Assembly (NCBI RefSeq): GCF_040564635.1
Contig: NZ_CP159837.1
Span: 7,117,001-7,181,000, forward strand
From: Planktothricoides raciborskii GIHE-MW2
Lineage (GTDB): Bacteria; Cyanobacteriota; Cyanobacteriia; Cyanobacteriales; Laspinemataceae
Length of the DNA: 64,000 nt
Reading direction: 5' to 3'
Shown here piece by piece: positions 35,897 through 45,427 of this stretch. Position numbers and translations under genes: made by a program. Position 1 is the stretch's first letter; every line of letters starts with the position of its first letter. The notes beneath the pieces are model-generated. The model saw only the letters and a list, made by a program, of their open reading frames with translations, did no database searches and was not told the DNA's origin.

Positions 35897-36862
35897 TTAA
35901 TTAGTTTGCCCAGGTAATTTGGGGGATTTCATCGGTTGCCAGCAGTTGAGCCAAATATCACGAGCTTGGTATTCACAAGTATGGGGCTGTTTCTTCCCAA
36001 TTATTTCACGACTCAGAGAAATAGTCCGACCAGCAAGCCAAAGTAAATTGGCCATCAAAAGTCCAGCTTGACCATAGTGCTTGGCAAAATACCGAGACCG
36101 AGAAGCATATAAATAGGCTGGAGGACGTTTTCTCTTCGCCAAATCGGACTGAACGGATCCACTACCACCGACCAAATGAACCACTCTGGCTGTTGGCCAA
36201 TATAATATTTTCCACCCAGCATTCCGGGCACGGCGACAATAGTCATTATCCTCACGATACATAAAATATCCTTGATCCATCAAACCCACCTGTTTAATCA
36301 CTTCAGCGCGAATTAACACACAAGCAAAGGCAGTCCAATCGGGTTCGATGGGTTCGTCCGATACCGGAATTGGGATATCATATCGTTTTAATAGCTGAGT
36401 AATCACTCCTGTCGCGGCGGCTCGGATAAACTCAGTAATCGGTGAAGAGTCGCGAAAACAGCTAATCTGGGGAGTGCCGTCTGGTTCCTCCAAACGTGGA
36501 CTAATCAGACCCACACCGGGATGGCTTTGCATGGCGGCCAGCAGGGAGGCGATCGCCCCTGGTCGCACAATCGTATCACTATTTAACAAGATATAAGCCT
36601 CAGCATTAACCGCTTGAATCCCCAGATTATTCCCAGCAGAAAATCCCCCATTGACGGGAGAAGGGATGAGCTTAACCCACTGTGACCATTGGTGGTCAGT
36701 AATGGCCTGCTCAATTTGATCGACTGAGTTATCTCCAGAACAATTATCGACCACAACCACACAATCGCGATTGACGGTGATTTCATTTTCCAGCGAGCCT
36801 AAACAATCGATTACCAGTTTAGGTGTCCGATAGTTAATGATAACAATAGCAAGACGCATCAT
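35897..36862 (-). CDS. GT2-family glycosyltransferase (WbbL/rhamnosyltransferase-like)
   Basis: A 321-residue inverting enzyme with IVIINYRTPKLVIDCL, VVVVDNCSGDNSV and the DxD-type AYILLNSDTIV. GFSAGNNLGIQAV and YFMYREDNDYCRRARNAGW are typical of rhamnosyl/galactosyl GT2 proteins. No membrane anchor is obvious beyond a weak C-terminal hydrophobic patch. Its 3' end is duplicated at 34820-35005. Member of the leftward cluster. Confidence 0.92.
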   Translation of the reverse strand: MMRLAIVIINYRTPKLVIDCLGSLENEITVNRDCVVVVDNCSGDNSVDQIEQAITDHQWSQWVKLIPSPVNGGFSAGNNLGIQAVNAEAYILLNSDTIVRPGAIASLLAAMQSHPGVGLISPRLEEPDGTPQISCFRDSSPITEFIRAAATGVITQLLKRYDIPIPVSDEPIEPDWTAFACVLIRAEVIKQVGLMDQGYFMYREDNDYCRRARNAGWKILYWPTARVVHLVGGSGSVQSDLAKRKRPPAYLYASRSRYFAKHYGQAGLLMANLLWLAGRTISLSREIIGKKQPHTCEYQARDIWLNCWQPMKSPKLPGQTN

Positions 36863-37319
36863 GTTTTATTCTTCACAAAAAAATTCTTGTCAAAATAATT
36901 TTTATGTTTGTTCATTAATTTATCATATTTTACTCTGTTATATTATTTTTTTGCTGAATATTTTTTATTAATTTAGCTTTGAATACCAAATTAAAAATTA
37001 TTGATACAATTACGAGATTAATTTGGGCGTACCCTAGTGTTGCATGATTTTTTGTATATGGTATAAATTTGATTTTAGCCTATTTTACTTGCTCCTTATC
37101 CTAGATGAAGGAATCAAAAAAAAATATTATATACTTTACATATTTTTCAATTGTTTTAAATCAAAAAAAATCTTAAAATCACTGCTCCGTTTTTAAGCAA
37201 GAGGACAAAAATAATTTCATCCCAACGGAATGGTCGTTGCAAGGGTTTCAGCGAATCAGGGTGTGCAATTTATTTGGCATGACTGCTTATCTGAACTATG
37301 ATCCGTGATTTCTTGTGAA
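36863..37319. other. AT-rich gap holding mini-element copy 2
   Basis: A 457-bp gap between the polymerase-like gene and the GT2. It is about three quarters A+T with no open frame, except for the GC-richer segment 37197-37286 described separately. A promoter for the downstream minus-strand genes is likely here. Confidence 0.55.
37197..37286 (+). mobile_element. 90-bp mini-element, copy 2
   Basis: Begins GCAAGAGGACAAAAATAATT after a TTAA and ends GGCATGACTGC before TTAT. Over the 97 bp from TTAAGCAAG to TGCTTA it differs from copy 1 at four positions. It is in the opposite orientation to copy 1, sits in non-coding AT-rich DNA and contains no gene. Confidence 0.75.
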
Positions 37320-38771
37320 TCATATCATATTTTTGGGTGATCTTCGGACTTTATTTCTTCGGTGTCCCTGTCGGTTCCGTCCTTTTCTCACTTGACTTTG
37401 TTGCGGAGTAGATTTGGCGTACCTGGGTTTTGATGATTTTTTTGATGGTTTATCTTTTAAGCTTTCTGGAGGACTTGATGCCACTCCTGTTAAACCGCCA
37501 CACATGAAAGCATAGATAGGGTTAATCATTGAGTTTTGTAGGCAATCTAGGACGTACAATGGCAAGACAGTTGCGATCGCTGCCGCAGGTGCTACCTTGG
37601 GGTGAAACCAATTTTTGGCAGGATAACGTAAGCAAAAACAACAGACAGGTAAAAGAATAGCAAGTCCCCAAGTCAACACACCAAACATACCATTGACACC
37701 AAAAATTTGAATATATAAGCTATCGGGAATCGTTTCAAAGTCAGGAGGAAAGTTTCTCCCCCATCCTCCCCAGCCAAAAAGAATTCTATGACGAGCCCAT
37801 CCTCCCATAATTTCTTCATTAGCAAATCTAAATTCAAGAGAAGATACTCGCTCGTATGGTATTCCTAGCTGGTACAAAAAAGCAATGATATCACCTCCAT
37901 GAAATAAACCAGTACAAGCAATATATAAGTAATAAAAAATCAGTAATACTAAACCGACTAAAGGGAGTGATAACTTTAAAAACTGAGCAACTAGCATAAT
38001 CGTTAACCCGAAACCCAGTAATCCCCAAGCTCCAGTTGATTTCACCAACACAAATGTAATCAGCATCAAAGGAATCAGTAAGATCATGGGCTGATTCCAT
38101 AATTTTTTCAACACCCCACTTCTCCACAGCCAAATTCCAATTAAGCTCGTGGCCATGAACCAAACACCCAACTCCAGCCCATGTTCCATAAACACAAACG
38201 GTCTAAATCCTCCATATCGTTTTGCTTGCATGATCGAAGCGATTCCACGGGGATAGCCGCCATAGATCATCTTATGCAATACGGGACTCATGCGAATTTC
38301 GTAAAGAGCCAAAGGAACGTAAATAACTCCAGCAGCAAATATACCAATGGCCAACTCGCGAATCCCCGCCAGATTATTGAAATAAATCCGACCCAAAAAA
38401 TAAGGCACTCCCCAAGTCATGGTTTTAGCCAGGGATGAAGCTAATCCATCGTAAGGTCCTAGCCCATTGCTGATTGAACTGATGAATGAACTGATACACC
38501 AGAGGAGCATTGGGTATTCTAGCGAACCTAATTTGAACTTATTGAAGCGTTGAGAATCAAAGATGGCCACCCCAACTAATGCCGAATAGCCAGTTGCACC
38601 CATTTTATCGTACGCAGGAAGTAGCGGGATTTTGAATCCTGATTTCCAAGGAAGAAACAGCCAACCTCCAATAATCCCAACCATCACCCCGACTGAGGGT
38701 GAATAGCGTTTAAAAATATACAAGACAAATGGCAGCCAAAGCAGCATGACCAGTTGTGCTTGAGGACTCAT
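37320..38771 (-). CDS. O-antigen polymerase (Wzy/ligase)-like membrane protein
   Basis: A 483-residue protein with about ten hydrophobic segments. It has a large periplasmic-type loop in the last third (LEFRFANEEIMGGWARHRILFGWGG, where the WARH…GWGGWGRNF pattern recalls O-antigen polymerase loops) and a basic C-terminal tail rich in K, R, S and P. It probably joins repeat units in the periplasm, but sequence conservation in this family is low. Leftward operon, 58 bp after the GT2 at 38830. Confidence 0.75.
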   Translation of the reverse strand: MSPQAQLVMLLWLPFVLYIFKRYSPSVGVMVGIIGGWLFLPWKSGFKIPLLPAYDKMGATGYSALVGVAIFDSQRFNKFKLGSLEYPMLLWCISSFISSISNGLGPYDGLASSLAKTMTWGVPYFLGRIYFNNLAGIRELAIGIFAAGVIYVPLALYEIRMSPVLHKMIYGGYPRGIASIMQAKRYGGFRPFVFMEHGLELGVWFMATSLIGIWLWRSGVLKKLWNQPMILLIPLMLITFVLVKSTGAWGLLGFGLTIMLVAQFLKLSLPLVGLVLLIFYYLYIACTGLFHGGDIIAFLYQLGIPYERVSSLEFRFANEEIMGGWARHRILFGWGGWGRNFPPDFETIPDSLYIQIFGVNGMFGVLTWGLAILLPVCCFCLRYPAKNWFHPKVAPAAAIATVLPLYVLDCLQNSMINPIYAFMCGGLTGVASSPPESLKDKPSKKSSKPRYAKSTPQQSQVRKGRNRQGHRRNKVRRSPKNMI

Positions 38772-38829
38772 AAGCAGAAACCATAGATAAAATGAAAGTG
38801 AACGGCATGGTCTGAGGAACTGTCTTGGT

Positions 38830-39690
38830 CTATTTCGGAGCTAAAAAAGGCTTTAACAGCTTGCGTTTAATTTTGCCAATCAGGGTATTATCTCGCTCAA
38901 GTTTTTTCCATGCCAACAATTGATAAAATGGATATTTTTGACGACGACGCGCATCCGCTGTAATCCATGCTGTGTAGTCTTCGACTGATTGAAATCCTCG
39001 GTTACGTGCCGATAAAGCTGATTCTGACTGAAGTGTTCCCGATTTCGTCTTTACATTCATGGGCGATCGCGGATCATCCATATTATGCGCATAAAGTAGT
39101 GGCACAGGATAACCGCTTACCAACCCATCAAGCGACATCGACAGTGTATGGACTGGCAAGCCACACTTGAGCTTTTCTTGTGGTAAGTTCAGCGTTTGTT
39201 TATAACGAATCAGGTATTCTTTTCTGGCCAAAAATGATTGCCCTTGAACTGTAAGTGTGCGGAAAACTCGTTCATTAGATAGCTCAATAATATTTTTATG
39301 GGCAAGATTTTCATCCCAATCTTCCGGCATAAAAATCCAGCAACCCAACATGCCAAACTTTGGTTCTTTCCGAAGCATTGGTGCAATTCGTTCTGTCCAG
39401 CCTTGAGGCAGCAAAATATCATCATCTACTTTTCCGACGATATCACTACTCGCTTCTTGTAAAAACCACATACAAGGATCATATTGGCCAACATTTTCCT
39501 GATTAAAATGTCGCTGAACCACTCGGCAATCCTGAAGAGATTTTAGTAAATCTGCGGTTCCATCACGAGAGCCATTATCCCAACAATATAAACGAAAATC
39601 ACTGGGATCACTTAGGAGGTTTGGGATCGTTTTTTCAAGATACTCCCGGCGATTCCATGTAATTAAGAGTAAATCCACTGGTTGAGACAT
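38830..39690 (-). CDS. GT2-family glycosyltransferase
   Basis: A 286-residue GT-A enzyme: VDLLLITWNRREYLEKTI, RLYCWDNGSRDGTADL and the DxD region IVGKVDDDILLPQGW. The C-terminal part is basic (KLLKPFLAPK) and not membrane-spanning. It follows the flippase gene by 74 bp in the leftward operon. Confidence 0.9.
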   Translation of the reverse strand: MSQPVDLLLITWNRREYLEKTIPNLLSDPSDFRLYCWDNGSRDGTADLLKSLQDCRVVQRHFNQENVGQYDPCMWFLQEASSDIVGKVDDDILLPQGWTERIAPMLRKEPKFGMLGCWIFMPEDWDENLAHKNIIELSNERVFRTLTVQGQSFLARKEYLIRYKQTLNLPQEKLKCGLPVHTLSMSLDGLVSGYPVPLLYAHNMDDPRSPMNVKTKSGTLQSESALSARNRGFQSVEDYTAWITADARRRQKYPFYQLLAWKKLERDNTLIGKIKRKLLKPFLAPK

Positions 39691-39764
39691 TTATTCTTTC
39701 CCTAGTCAATATTATTTTTTACATCAATTTGTGTAAAGGCTTTTATCGTCTCATTTTCAGAAAA

Positions 39765-41159
39765 TTAGGATAAAATGCCTGCAATTGGATTTCCTAGACC
39801 CAAACTATATCGAATGCTTAAAACTACAGCAAATAAGCTGATTAACATCAGGGTGGCTAAAATATCTTGACCGATTCCCGTCAAACCTTCTCGGCATAAA
39901 CCAAAATTAATCGCTACATAAGAAGGCAAATCATTAAAGGCTAAGACAATAATAGATCCGACTAATCCCATCAAAGAATAGCCAAGCGGTAAAACAACAA
40001 TCATATATAAAAATTTTAAAGCATTGCCAAATGCAACATAGACAGGTTTGCCAATTGCATATAGACTGGGATTAACTGTTATATGCAGCAACAAAGGCCA
40101 AAGACCTAATGATAAAATGGGTAACATCCAAGCAGCATCTTTGTACCGGTGGTCATATAAGAGCAAGACAATTATATCGCCAAAACATCCTAAAAAAGTA
40201 ACGATCAATGCCATGCCAGTCAGTAATAGCCAGCGCTTTTTGAGAATTTTTCTTCTCAGTTCTTCCCTGGGCAGATCCGCTTTCTGGGATAGAATCGGAA
40301 ACATCACTTGATCACTTAATTTCTTAACAAATTGTCGCGGGATATCCGCAAAAGTAAATGCGATGGTATATACTCCTAACATTTCCAAGGACAACAATTT
40401 ACCGAGCATCAGTCTATCGGCTTGGGCAGCCAAAAAGGTCATCATGGTGGATAAAAATATCCACTTGCCAAAGGACAGGAGTTCTTTGACTGCGGTTTTA
40501 TCCCAAGCAAAGCGGTTTGAGGTTTCAGGAGCTAATTGATGACTCCAAAACATGGACATAAATCTAGAGACGATCATTCCGCCTACAAGTGCCCAGATGG
40601 TTTGCTTGAAATAAGCCCAGATAATCGTCACAGCTAAACTCAATGTCTGGGTTTTAAAATCCAGTTTGGTTAACTTACCCAGTTCCACTTTGCGGTTGAG
40701 TGTCGCTAAGGAAGTAGAGTTAAAGCCGCCAATGACCGTTGTGAAACCAACCACTGGAATTAACCATAGAAACCTAGGTTCTTCATAGAATTTTGCCACT
40801 GGAATCGTAATTAGGCAGCAAGCAAACCATAACCAAAAACCGCGCATTACTTGTAAAGTCCAAGCTGTATTGAGAAACAGCGGGTCATTCCAGCGGCTAC
40901 TACGAATAATACTGGGTTTAATGCCAATATCAGAGAATAATGTGAGACCTGTGATGAAGGTATTGACTAAAGCCATCAAACCAAAAAGTTCTGGCACTAG
41001 CAAACGAGTCAAAATTATGTTACTGCCCAAACGTAGTGCTTGACCTCCTCCATAACCAATGATTGTCCAGGCTGTGCCACGGATGGCCTGCTTTTTTAAA
41101 GAGGATTCTTTCTGAGCTTTGGTTTTTGATGGCTCGTTTTTGTTTTTAATCACAGGCAT
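39765..41159 (-). CDS. Wzx-like polysaccharide flippase
   Basis: A 464-residue protein of the oligosaccharide flippase/MATE-like superfamily with about twelve transmembrane helices. The N-terminal GTAWTIIGYGGGQALRLGSN is the typical first block of Wzx/RfbX-type exporters, followed by ILTRLLVPELFGLMALVNTF. A lysine-rich cytoplasmic N-terminus precedes it. It flips lipid-linked repeat units to the periplasm and is the first gene of the leftward cluster. Confidence 0.92.
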   Translation of the reverse strand: MPVIKNKNEPSKTKAQKESSLKKQAIRGTAWTIIGYGGGQALRLGSNIILTRLLVPELFGLMALVNTFITGLTLFSDIGIKPSIIRSSRWNDPLFLNTAWTLQVMRGFWLWFACCLITIPVAKFYEEPRFLWLIPVVGFTTVIGGFNSTSLATLNRKVELGKLTKLDFKTQTLSLAVTIIWAYFKQTIWALVGGMIVSRFMSMFWSHQLAPETSNRFAWDKTAVKELLSFGKWIFLSTMMTFLAAQADRLMLGKLLSLEMLGVYTIAFTFADIPRQFVKKLSDQVMFPILSQKADLPREELRRKILKKRWLLLTGMALIVTFLGCFGDIIVLLLYDHRYKDAAWMLPILSLGLWPLLLHITVNPSLYAIGKPVYVAFGNALKFLYMIVVLPLGYSLMGLVGSIIVLAFNDLPSYVAINFGLCREGLTGIGQDILATLMLISLFAVVLSIRYSLGLGNPIAGILS

Positions 41160-41499
41160 TAGTGGCTCCTCGTATGATCAGCTAGGCTCAAACAAGTCCG
41201 CTCAACTGACGAATTATAAGGATTTTTGCGCAATGTTTGCGTGAACCCACCCTGATTTTTGACTTTGGGAATTTCAGTAAGTCAGTTTGATCGCACCGGG
41301 CTTAATTATTGGCTGAAAAATTGTTAAATTTTTCCGTTAATCGAATAATTTTAGACACTTTTTACCGAGATATATGGGGAATATGTGGTAAAATTTGCAC
41401 ATATTTTTATTATTACTTTATTATGAGCATTATCGCAAAAATAAACCACAATGTCAAGTTAATTGTCAAGAAATCACAAAAATTTACAAAATCTTTAAC
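41160..41499. other. 340-bp AT-rich intergenic region
   Basis: Contains the likely promoter of the flippase-led operon and one reading frame (41309-41503, plus strand) of low-complexity composition that I do not accept as a gene. The DNA becomes very AT-rich from 41340 onwards. Confidence 0.5.
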
Positions 41500-41510
41500 T
41501 TAATTTTCCT

Positions 41511-41538
41511 GTTCGCGAAGCGTCCCGGAGGGAATCGC
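41511..41538 (+). repeat. 28-bp repeat, copy 1
   Basis: A 28-bp sequence containing GTTCGCGAAGCGTCCC followed by GGAGGGAATCGC. It supplies the last codons of the ABC1-kinase remnant. An identical copy in opposite orientation lies at 42583-42610. Confidence 0.88.
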
Positions 41539-42582
41539 CATACTGATGATTAACCATAAACCTAATAAGCTGGCGGCGGCAAATAACGCCTCACTGACCC
41601 AATAAACTTGGGCGATCGGTTCTTGGGAGGAAATCATCGCGGCGCCCATGATTAAAGAACCGACCAAAATACTAAAAGACAGACGGTTCGCGGAGTCATC
41701 AATACTACGACGCAGGTCATCTAATTCTTGGATCCGGAAATTCCAGCGCAGTCTTTCCGAGGTAATCCGATCTAATAAAACTTCAACCTGTCGAGGTGAT
41801 TGTAGGGATAAACTTTTTAGGTCTAAGGCGGTTCTGAGTAGGGCAGGAATTGGGGCTTATCCAATCATTTGCAGACTAAATAAATCGGTGATTAAAGGTT
41901 TAATTTGTTCGGAAATATTATATTCAGGATCTAGGGTACGGGCAACCCCTTCTAAATTGGCTAAAGTTTTGGCACATAAGCCCAAGTTTGCCGGAAGAAG
42001 GACTTGGTTACTGCGGGCCGCTTCTAACACTTCATAAAATAACTCACCAAAGCTAATTTCTGATAGATTTAGATTGTAATATTTTCGCAATAATCGGTCA
42101 TATTCGGTTTCTAAGCGGGCTAAATTAATACTAATCGGGGATGGAGAAAGTTCTAAGGTTAATTGGGTACAGCGTTGGGCATCTAAGTTTACCATTGCTA
42201 GGAGTAATTCAATTAAAACTTTCTGGGTTACGGGATCAAGGCGGCCAATCATACCACAGTCTAATAAAGCCACTCGACCATCGGTGAGATAAAATAAGTT
42301 GCCTGGGTGGGGATCGGCATGAAAAAAGCCATCGAGACAAATTTGTTCAAAGAATACGCGGGTTAATAAGGTGGCGAGATTGCATCCGCAACGCTTCGCG
42401 ATCGCCTTTTTTTTGGCTTGGTCTTCATTGCCATTGGGCAACTGAAAATCCCAGGTTAAAATTGGCTTACCATACAACCATTCCATCACCAAAACTTTTT
42501 GGGTAGTGAGGTCCCAAACAATTTCTGGAATCACCAATTCTTTGGTCTCAAACCAACGACTTTTGGCTAAATTTCGCCGTAA

Positions 42583-42610
42583 GCGATTCCCTCCGGGACG
42601 CTTCGCGAAC
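42583..42610 (-). repeat. 28-bp repeat, copy 2 (inverted), inside the kinase remnant
   Basis: Exact inverted copy of 41511-41538. It interrupts homology between QEASYT and RRNLAKSRWFETKELVIPE of the kinase, so it looks like a small palindromic repeat inserted into coding DNA. The left third, TTCGCGAA, is self-complementary. Confidence 0.88.
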
Positions 42611-42640
42611 GGTGTAACTGGCTTCTTGAGATCGGATAAG

Positions 42641-42782
42641 GGTTGGCAACGGATAGCGGTTGGCAGCGGATAGGCTGACTATTTTATTTTCAAATAGTGG
42701 TTGGCAACGGATAGCGGTTGGCAGGGAATGGGTTGACTATTTTATTTTCAAATAGTGGTTGGCAACGGATAGCGGTTGGCAG
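42641..42782. repeat. 58-bp tandem repeats, about 2.4 copies
   Basis: Two near-identical 58-bp units (42641-42698 and 42699-42756), each starting GGTTGGCAACGGATAGCGG and ending TATTTTCAAATAGT, are followed by a partial third unit. After them come inverted GAAACCGGG/CCCGGTTTC elements (42785-42847) that overlap the 3' end of the WD40 gene. Confidence 0.9.
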
Positions 42783-42848
42783 AAGAAACCGGGTTTCTTG
42801 GTGGCGATAAACAGATAACTTTTATATGCCGCAAAAAACCCGGTTTCT

Positions 42849-45374
42849 TTACCACCAAATTTTGATTTGATGATCCCAACTCCCACTAACTAGCAGCGGA
42901 TAACTTTGGGCAAACTGCTCATTTTTACCACTTACCGCTAGGGATAAAATATCCGTACTATGGTCAGTAAAGGTGGCTGTAACTGACGCTAATTCGCGGT
43001 TATTTTTATGTTTTTGATCCGCCGATAAATGCAATTTCCAAATTTTAATTGTATTGTCATCACTGGCACTAATTAGGTTTTGACCATCGGGGGTAAATGC
43101 CACTGAATTGATATGCTCAGTATGGCCAGCGATCGCCCCTATTAAAAACGGGGAGTAATCCGCATCAGAATCCGCAGATTCACTGATTTCTGTTTGCGGT
43201 TGCAGCGTCCAAAGTTTAATGGTATTATCCCAACTGCCACTGGCAATAATTTTCCCATCAGGACTAATAGCGACAGTGCGAACTAAATCTGTATGTCCGA
43301 TTAAGGTATGTTGTAAACGTCGAGTTCTTAAATCCCAAACTTTTACGGTGCCATCGGTGCTGCCACTGACTAAGGTATGACCATCTGCACTGACCGCTAA
43401 TGATCTAATCGATCCTTGATGACCTTCTAGGGTTTTGATAACTTGATTTGTATTCAAATCCCAAATTTTAATTGTCCAATCAGAACTGCCACTAATTAAT
43501 ATGTTTTGATTGGGCAAAAAAGCCAGGGCATAGATAGCCCCAATATGATCGGTTAGGGTTGATTTTAAATAAGTCGATCGCTCATTTTTGGGGCTTAAAT
43601 TCCAAATTTTAATAGTTTGATCGTTGCCCCCACTGGCTAAAGTTAGACCATCAGAACTAATGGCTAAAGTTCTCACTCTATCCGTATGTCCTGAGAGGGT
43701 ATCGATTAATAATTGATTAGAGTATGGCGGGTTTTCTGAGTTATTTTGCCAAAGGGGGGCTAAGTTCCATAGTTTAATTGTCTGGTCATTACTGCCCGTA
43801 GCCAGAATTTCTTGATTAGGCGCGATCGCCACTGCTTGAACTGGCCCTTGATGATCCGTGAGGGTAATCGGTTTTTTTGTAGGAATAGGAAACGGATCTG
43901 TTAACTTATTTTCGGTTACATCATTCCCTTTATTGGGGTTGCCGGTTACATCATTTCCTTGGTTGGGACTAGGATTAATCGTTTCCGAGGCAGGGGATAA
44001 ATTGACTGGCTGTTTTGCGTTTCTTAAAGCCGATCGCCCACCTAATCGCAAGGCATAAATTCCCCCAGCAAATAACATTGTCAGGGCAATTCCGGCCATA
44101 ATTAACCCTGGTAAGCGGCGCTGATTTGATGATTTAGCAACCGCTGGCGGTTCAATATTTTGAATATCCGCATCAGTTAATCCTAAAATGCCTTGTTGCG
44201 ACTTCAACCAGAGACGATTTTCGGGAGAAATTATCCCGCGTTTTTTCGTGACTCTGTGGCGTAATTTTTTATAGAGTTCTAACTTAGCTTTATGGTAAAG
44301 GTAAGGGACTAAAACGGTTTTTTCCAGACTAGCAGCGATCGCCTGGGACACCCCCAAACTTTCGCGACGCACATCAAGACTTCGCTGCACCACCAAGGGA
44401 AAATTTCCCTGATAAGACTTAGCGACTTCCATCAGAGTATGATAGTATTCTTGATTGGCGTTTAGACTCAAGATTTCCGCGATCGCTATTTTTTCCGCTG
44501 GTGCGATCGCATACATTGCTGCCTCCATCCCAGCAGTCACCAAACTCAACTGATAGGCCGCATAATCATGCCATTCTCCCAGAGAAATCACCCCATCTCG
44601 ATCCAGATCCGCTGCCCCGGTAGCCAGTCCAGCTACTAAATAATCGGTATAACTGGGAAAATCATCTTCTGCCATTAATTGCCTTAAAATTGCCTCCGAA
44701 TGACTCTCTTTCTCCCCGGAAATTGACTCCTCGGAAATTGGTTTTGGCCAAATGCGGAAATGACAAAGCAAAGCCCCTTTGGTAAAGCGACGACAGGATA
44801 TCTGTTCAAAAACTTCTTTTCCCTGGTAAATTACATCCAAACAATCCAAAATCACTACCCCTTGGGGGCTATTACTTTGTTCCATCTGTTGCAACACCCA
44901 ATCCAGGGAAATCATCGACGGGTTTGGCGGCAAAACTGACCCTAGGGGGTATGGCGGCGCATCTTTCGCCGTCTTTTCACATAAATAAACTTGACCCGTT
45001 GCCGTCACAATTGCCGATCCACAAAAGTAGAGTAAACGTAGAGCATCCACTGTCGGCCGATCAAATAACTGTTGAATGTGATCGCGCATCTGTTCGGGAC
45101 TAGGATTAATCAATTCCGTAATCTGGGGTTGGGCAAACTTCCCCGAATCTATCTGTTGAGACCGGGATTCCGCTAATGCGTGGGCGATCGCCTGTATATT
45201 ACCCATCACCTTACCCATCACCCGTTGTGGCGATCGCCGCGAAACCGTCCCCGGTTGTGTTTCCACCGCTTCCCGGTCAACCCCATTTTTTGTCGCCTCG
45301 TCTTCCCCGCAGACACCGATTAGCACTGCCACCATGATCATGTGTTTTTTTCCAACAACCCCATCAATAGTCAT
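42849..45374 (-). CDS. caspase-like, EF-hand, transmembrane and WD40-repeat protein
   Basis: An 841-residue multidomain protein. Residues 1 to about 240 resemble a caspase/metacaspase p20 fold, but the catalytic His motif (normally SGHG) reads LLYFCGSAIV and the Cys region (normally DCCxSG) reads VVILDCLDVI, so peptidase activity is doubtful. An EF-hand-like DLDRDGVISLGEW lies near residue 260. Helical regions follow, with LGLTDADIQNIEPP near 400, then one membrane helix (LPGLIMAGIALTMLFAGGIY, about 424-443). A linker with repeated GNDVT precedes about seven WD40 repeats (HQGPVQAVAIAPNQ…TIKLWNL). Such proteins are signalling scaffolds in cyanobacteria. A perfect hairpin lies just before the start. 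Met at residue 12 is an alternative start. Confidence 0.82.
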   Translation of the reverse strand: MTIDGVVGKKHMIMVAVLIGVCGEDEATKNGVDREAVETQPGTVSRRSPQRVMGKVMGNIQAIAHALAESRSQQIDSGKFAQPQITELINPSPEQMRDHIQQLFDRPTVDALRLLYFCGSAIVTATGQVYLCEKTAKDAPPYPLGSVLPPNPSMISLDWVLQQMEQSNSPQGVVILDCLDVIYQGKEVFEQISCRRFTKGALLCHFRIWPKPISEESISGEKESHSEAILRQLMAEDDFPSYTDYLVAGLATGAADLDRDGVISLGEWHDYAAYQLSLVTAGMEAAMYAIAPAEKIAIAEILSLNANQEYYHTLMEVAKSYQGNFPLVVQRSLDVRRESLGVSQAIAASLEKTVLVPYLYHKAKLELYKKLRHRVTKKRGIISPENRLWLKSQQGILGLTDADIQNIEPPAVAKSSNQRRLPGLIMAGIALTMLFAGGIYALRLGGRSALRNAKQPVNLSPASETINPSPNQGNDVTGNPNKGNDVTENKLTDPFPIPTKKPITLTDHQGPVQAVAIAPNQEILATGSNDQTIKLWNLAPLWQNNSENPPYSNQLLIDTLSGHTDRVRTLAISSDGLTLASGGNDQTIKIWNLSPKNERSTYLKSTLTDHIGAIYALAFLPNQNILISGSSDWTIKIWDLNTNQVIKTLEGHQGSIRSLAVSADGHTLVSGSTDGTVKVWDLRTRRLQHTLIGHTDLVRTVAISPDGKIIASGSWDNTIKLWTLQPQTEISESADSDADYSPFLIGAIAGHTEHINSVAFTPDGQNLISASDDNTIKIWKLHLSADQKHKNNRELASVTATFTDHSTDILSLAVSGKNEQFAQSYPLLVSGSWDHQIKIWW

Positions 45375-45382
45375 TTTCCCCG

Positions 45383-45427
45383 ATCAACGCACAAATCTCC
45401 CCAATTTGAGGAGATTTGTGCGTTGAT
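45383..45427 (-). promoter_or_regulatory. perfect 18-bp-stem hairpin upstream of the WD40 gene
   Basis: ATCAACGCACAAATCTCC (45383-45400) and its exact reverse complement (45410-45427) enclose a nine-base loop. The structure ends eight bases from the start codon of the minus-strand gene at 45374, so in mRNA it would hide the ribosome binding site, or as DNA act as a dyad operator. No T tail, so it is not a standard terminator. The rest of the gap up to 45685 shows nothing further. Confidence 0.6.

Larger units (their letters stand above)
41500..42640 (-). pseudogene. ABC1/UbiB-type atypical kinase, truncated
   Basis: The C-terminal half of an AarF/ABC1-family kinase. Present are VIPEIVWDLTTQKVLVMEW, the catalytic block FHADPHPGN, the metal motif ALLDCGMIGRL (usually DFG/DxG) and LPANLGLCAKTLANLEGVA. 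An in-frame TAA (at about 41857) interrupts it, after which APIPALLRTALDLKSLSLQS continues to a C-terminal membrane region. The N-terminal part with the KxGQ motif and the ATP-binding lysine is missing; homology fades at QEASYT near 42640, where tandem repeats begin. It is a pseudogene with at least two lesions and two repeat insertions. Confidence 0.85.

Noticed and set aside
37197-37286. Segment considered as a stray fragment of the sulfotransferase gene
   Set aside because: The matching segment inside the sulfotransferase is itself an insertion, since its removal restores the family reading frame; so both are copies of a mini-element.
41309-41503. 64-codon plus-strand frame in the AT-rich gap after the flippase gene
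   Set aside because: Low-complexity composition rich in K, I, N and Y, no ribosome binding site, and its end overlaps the kinase remnant on the other strand.
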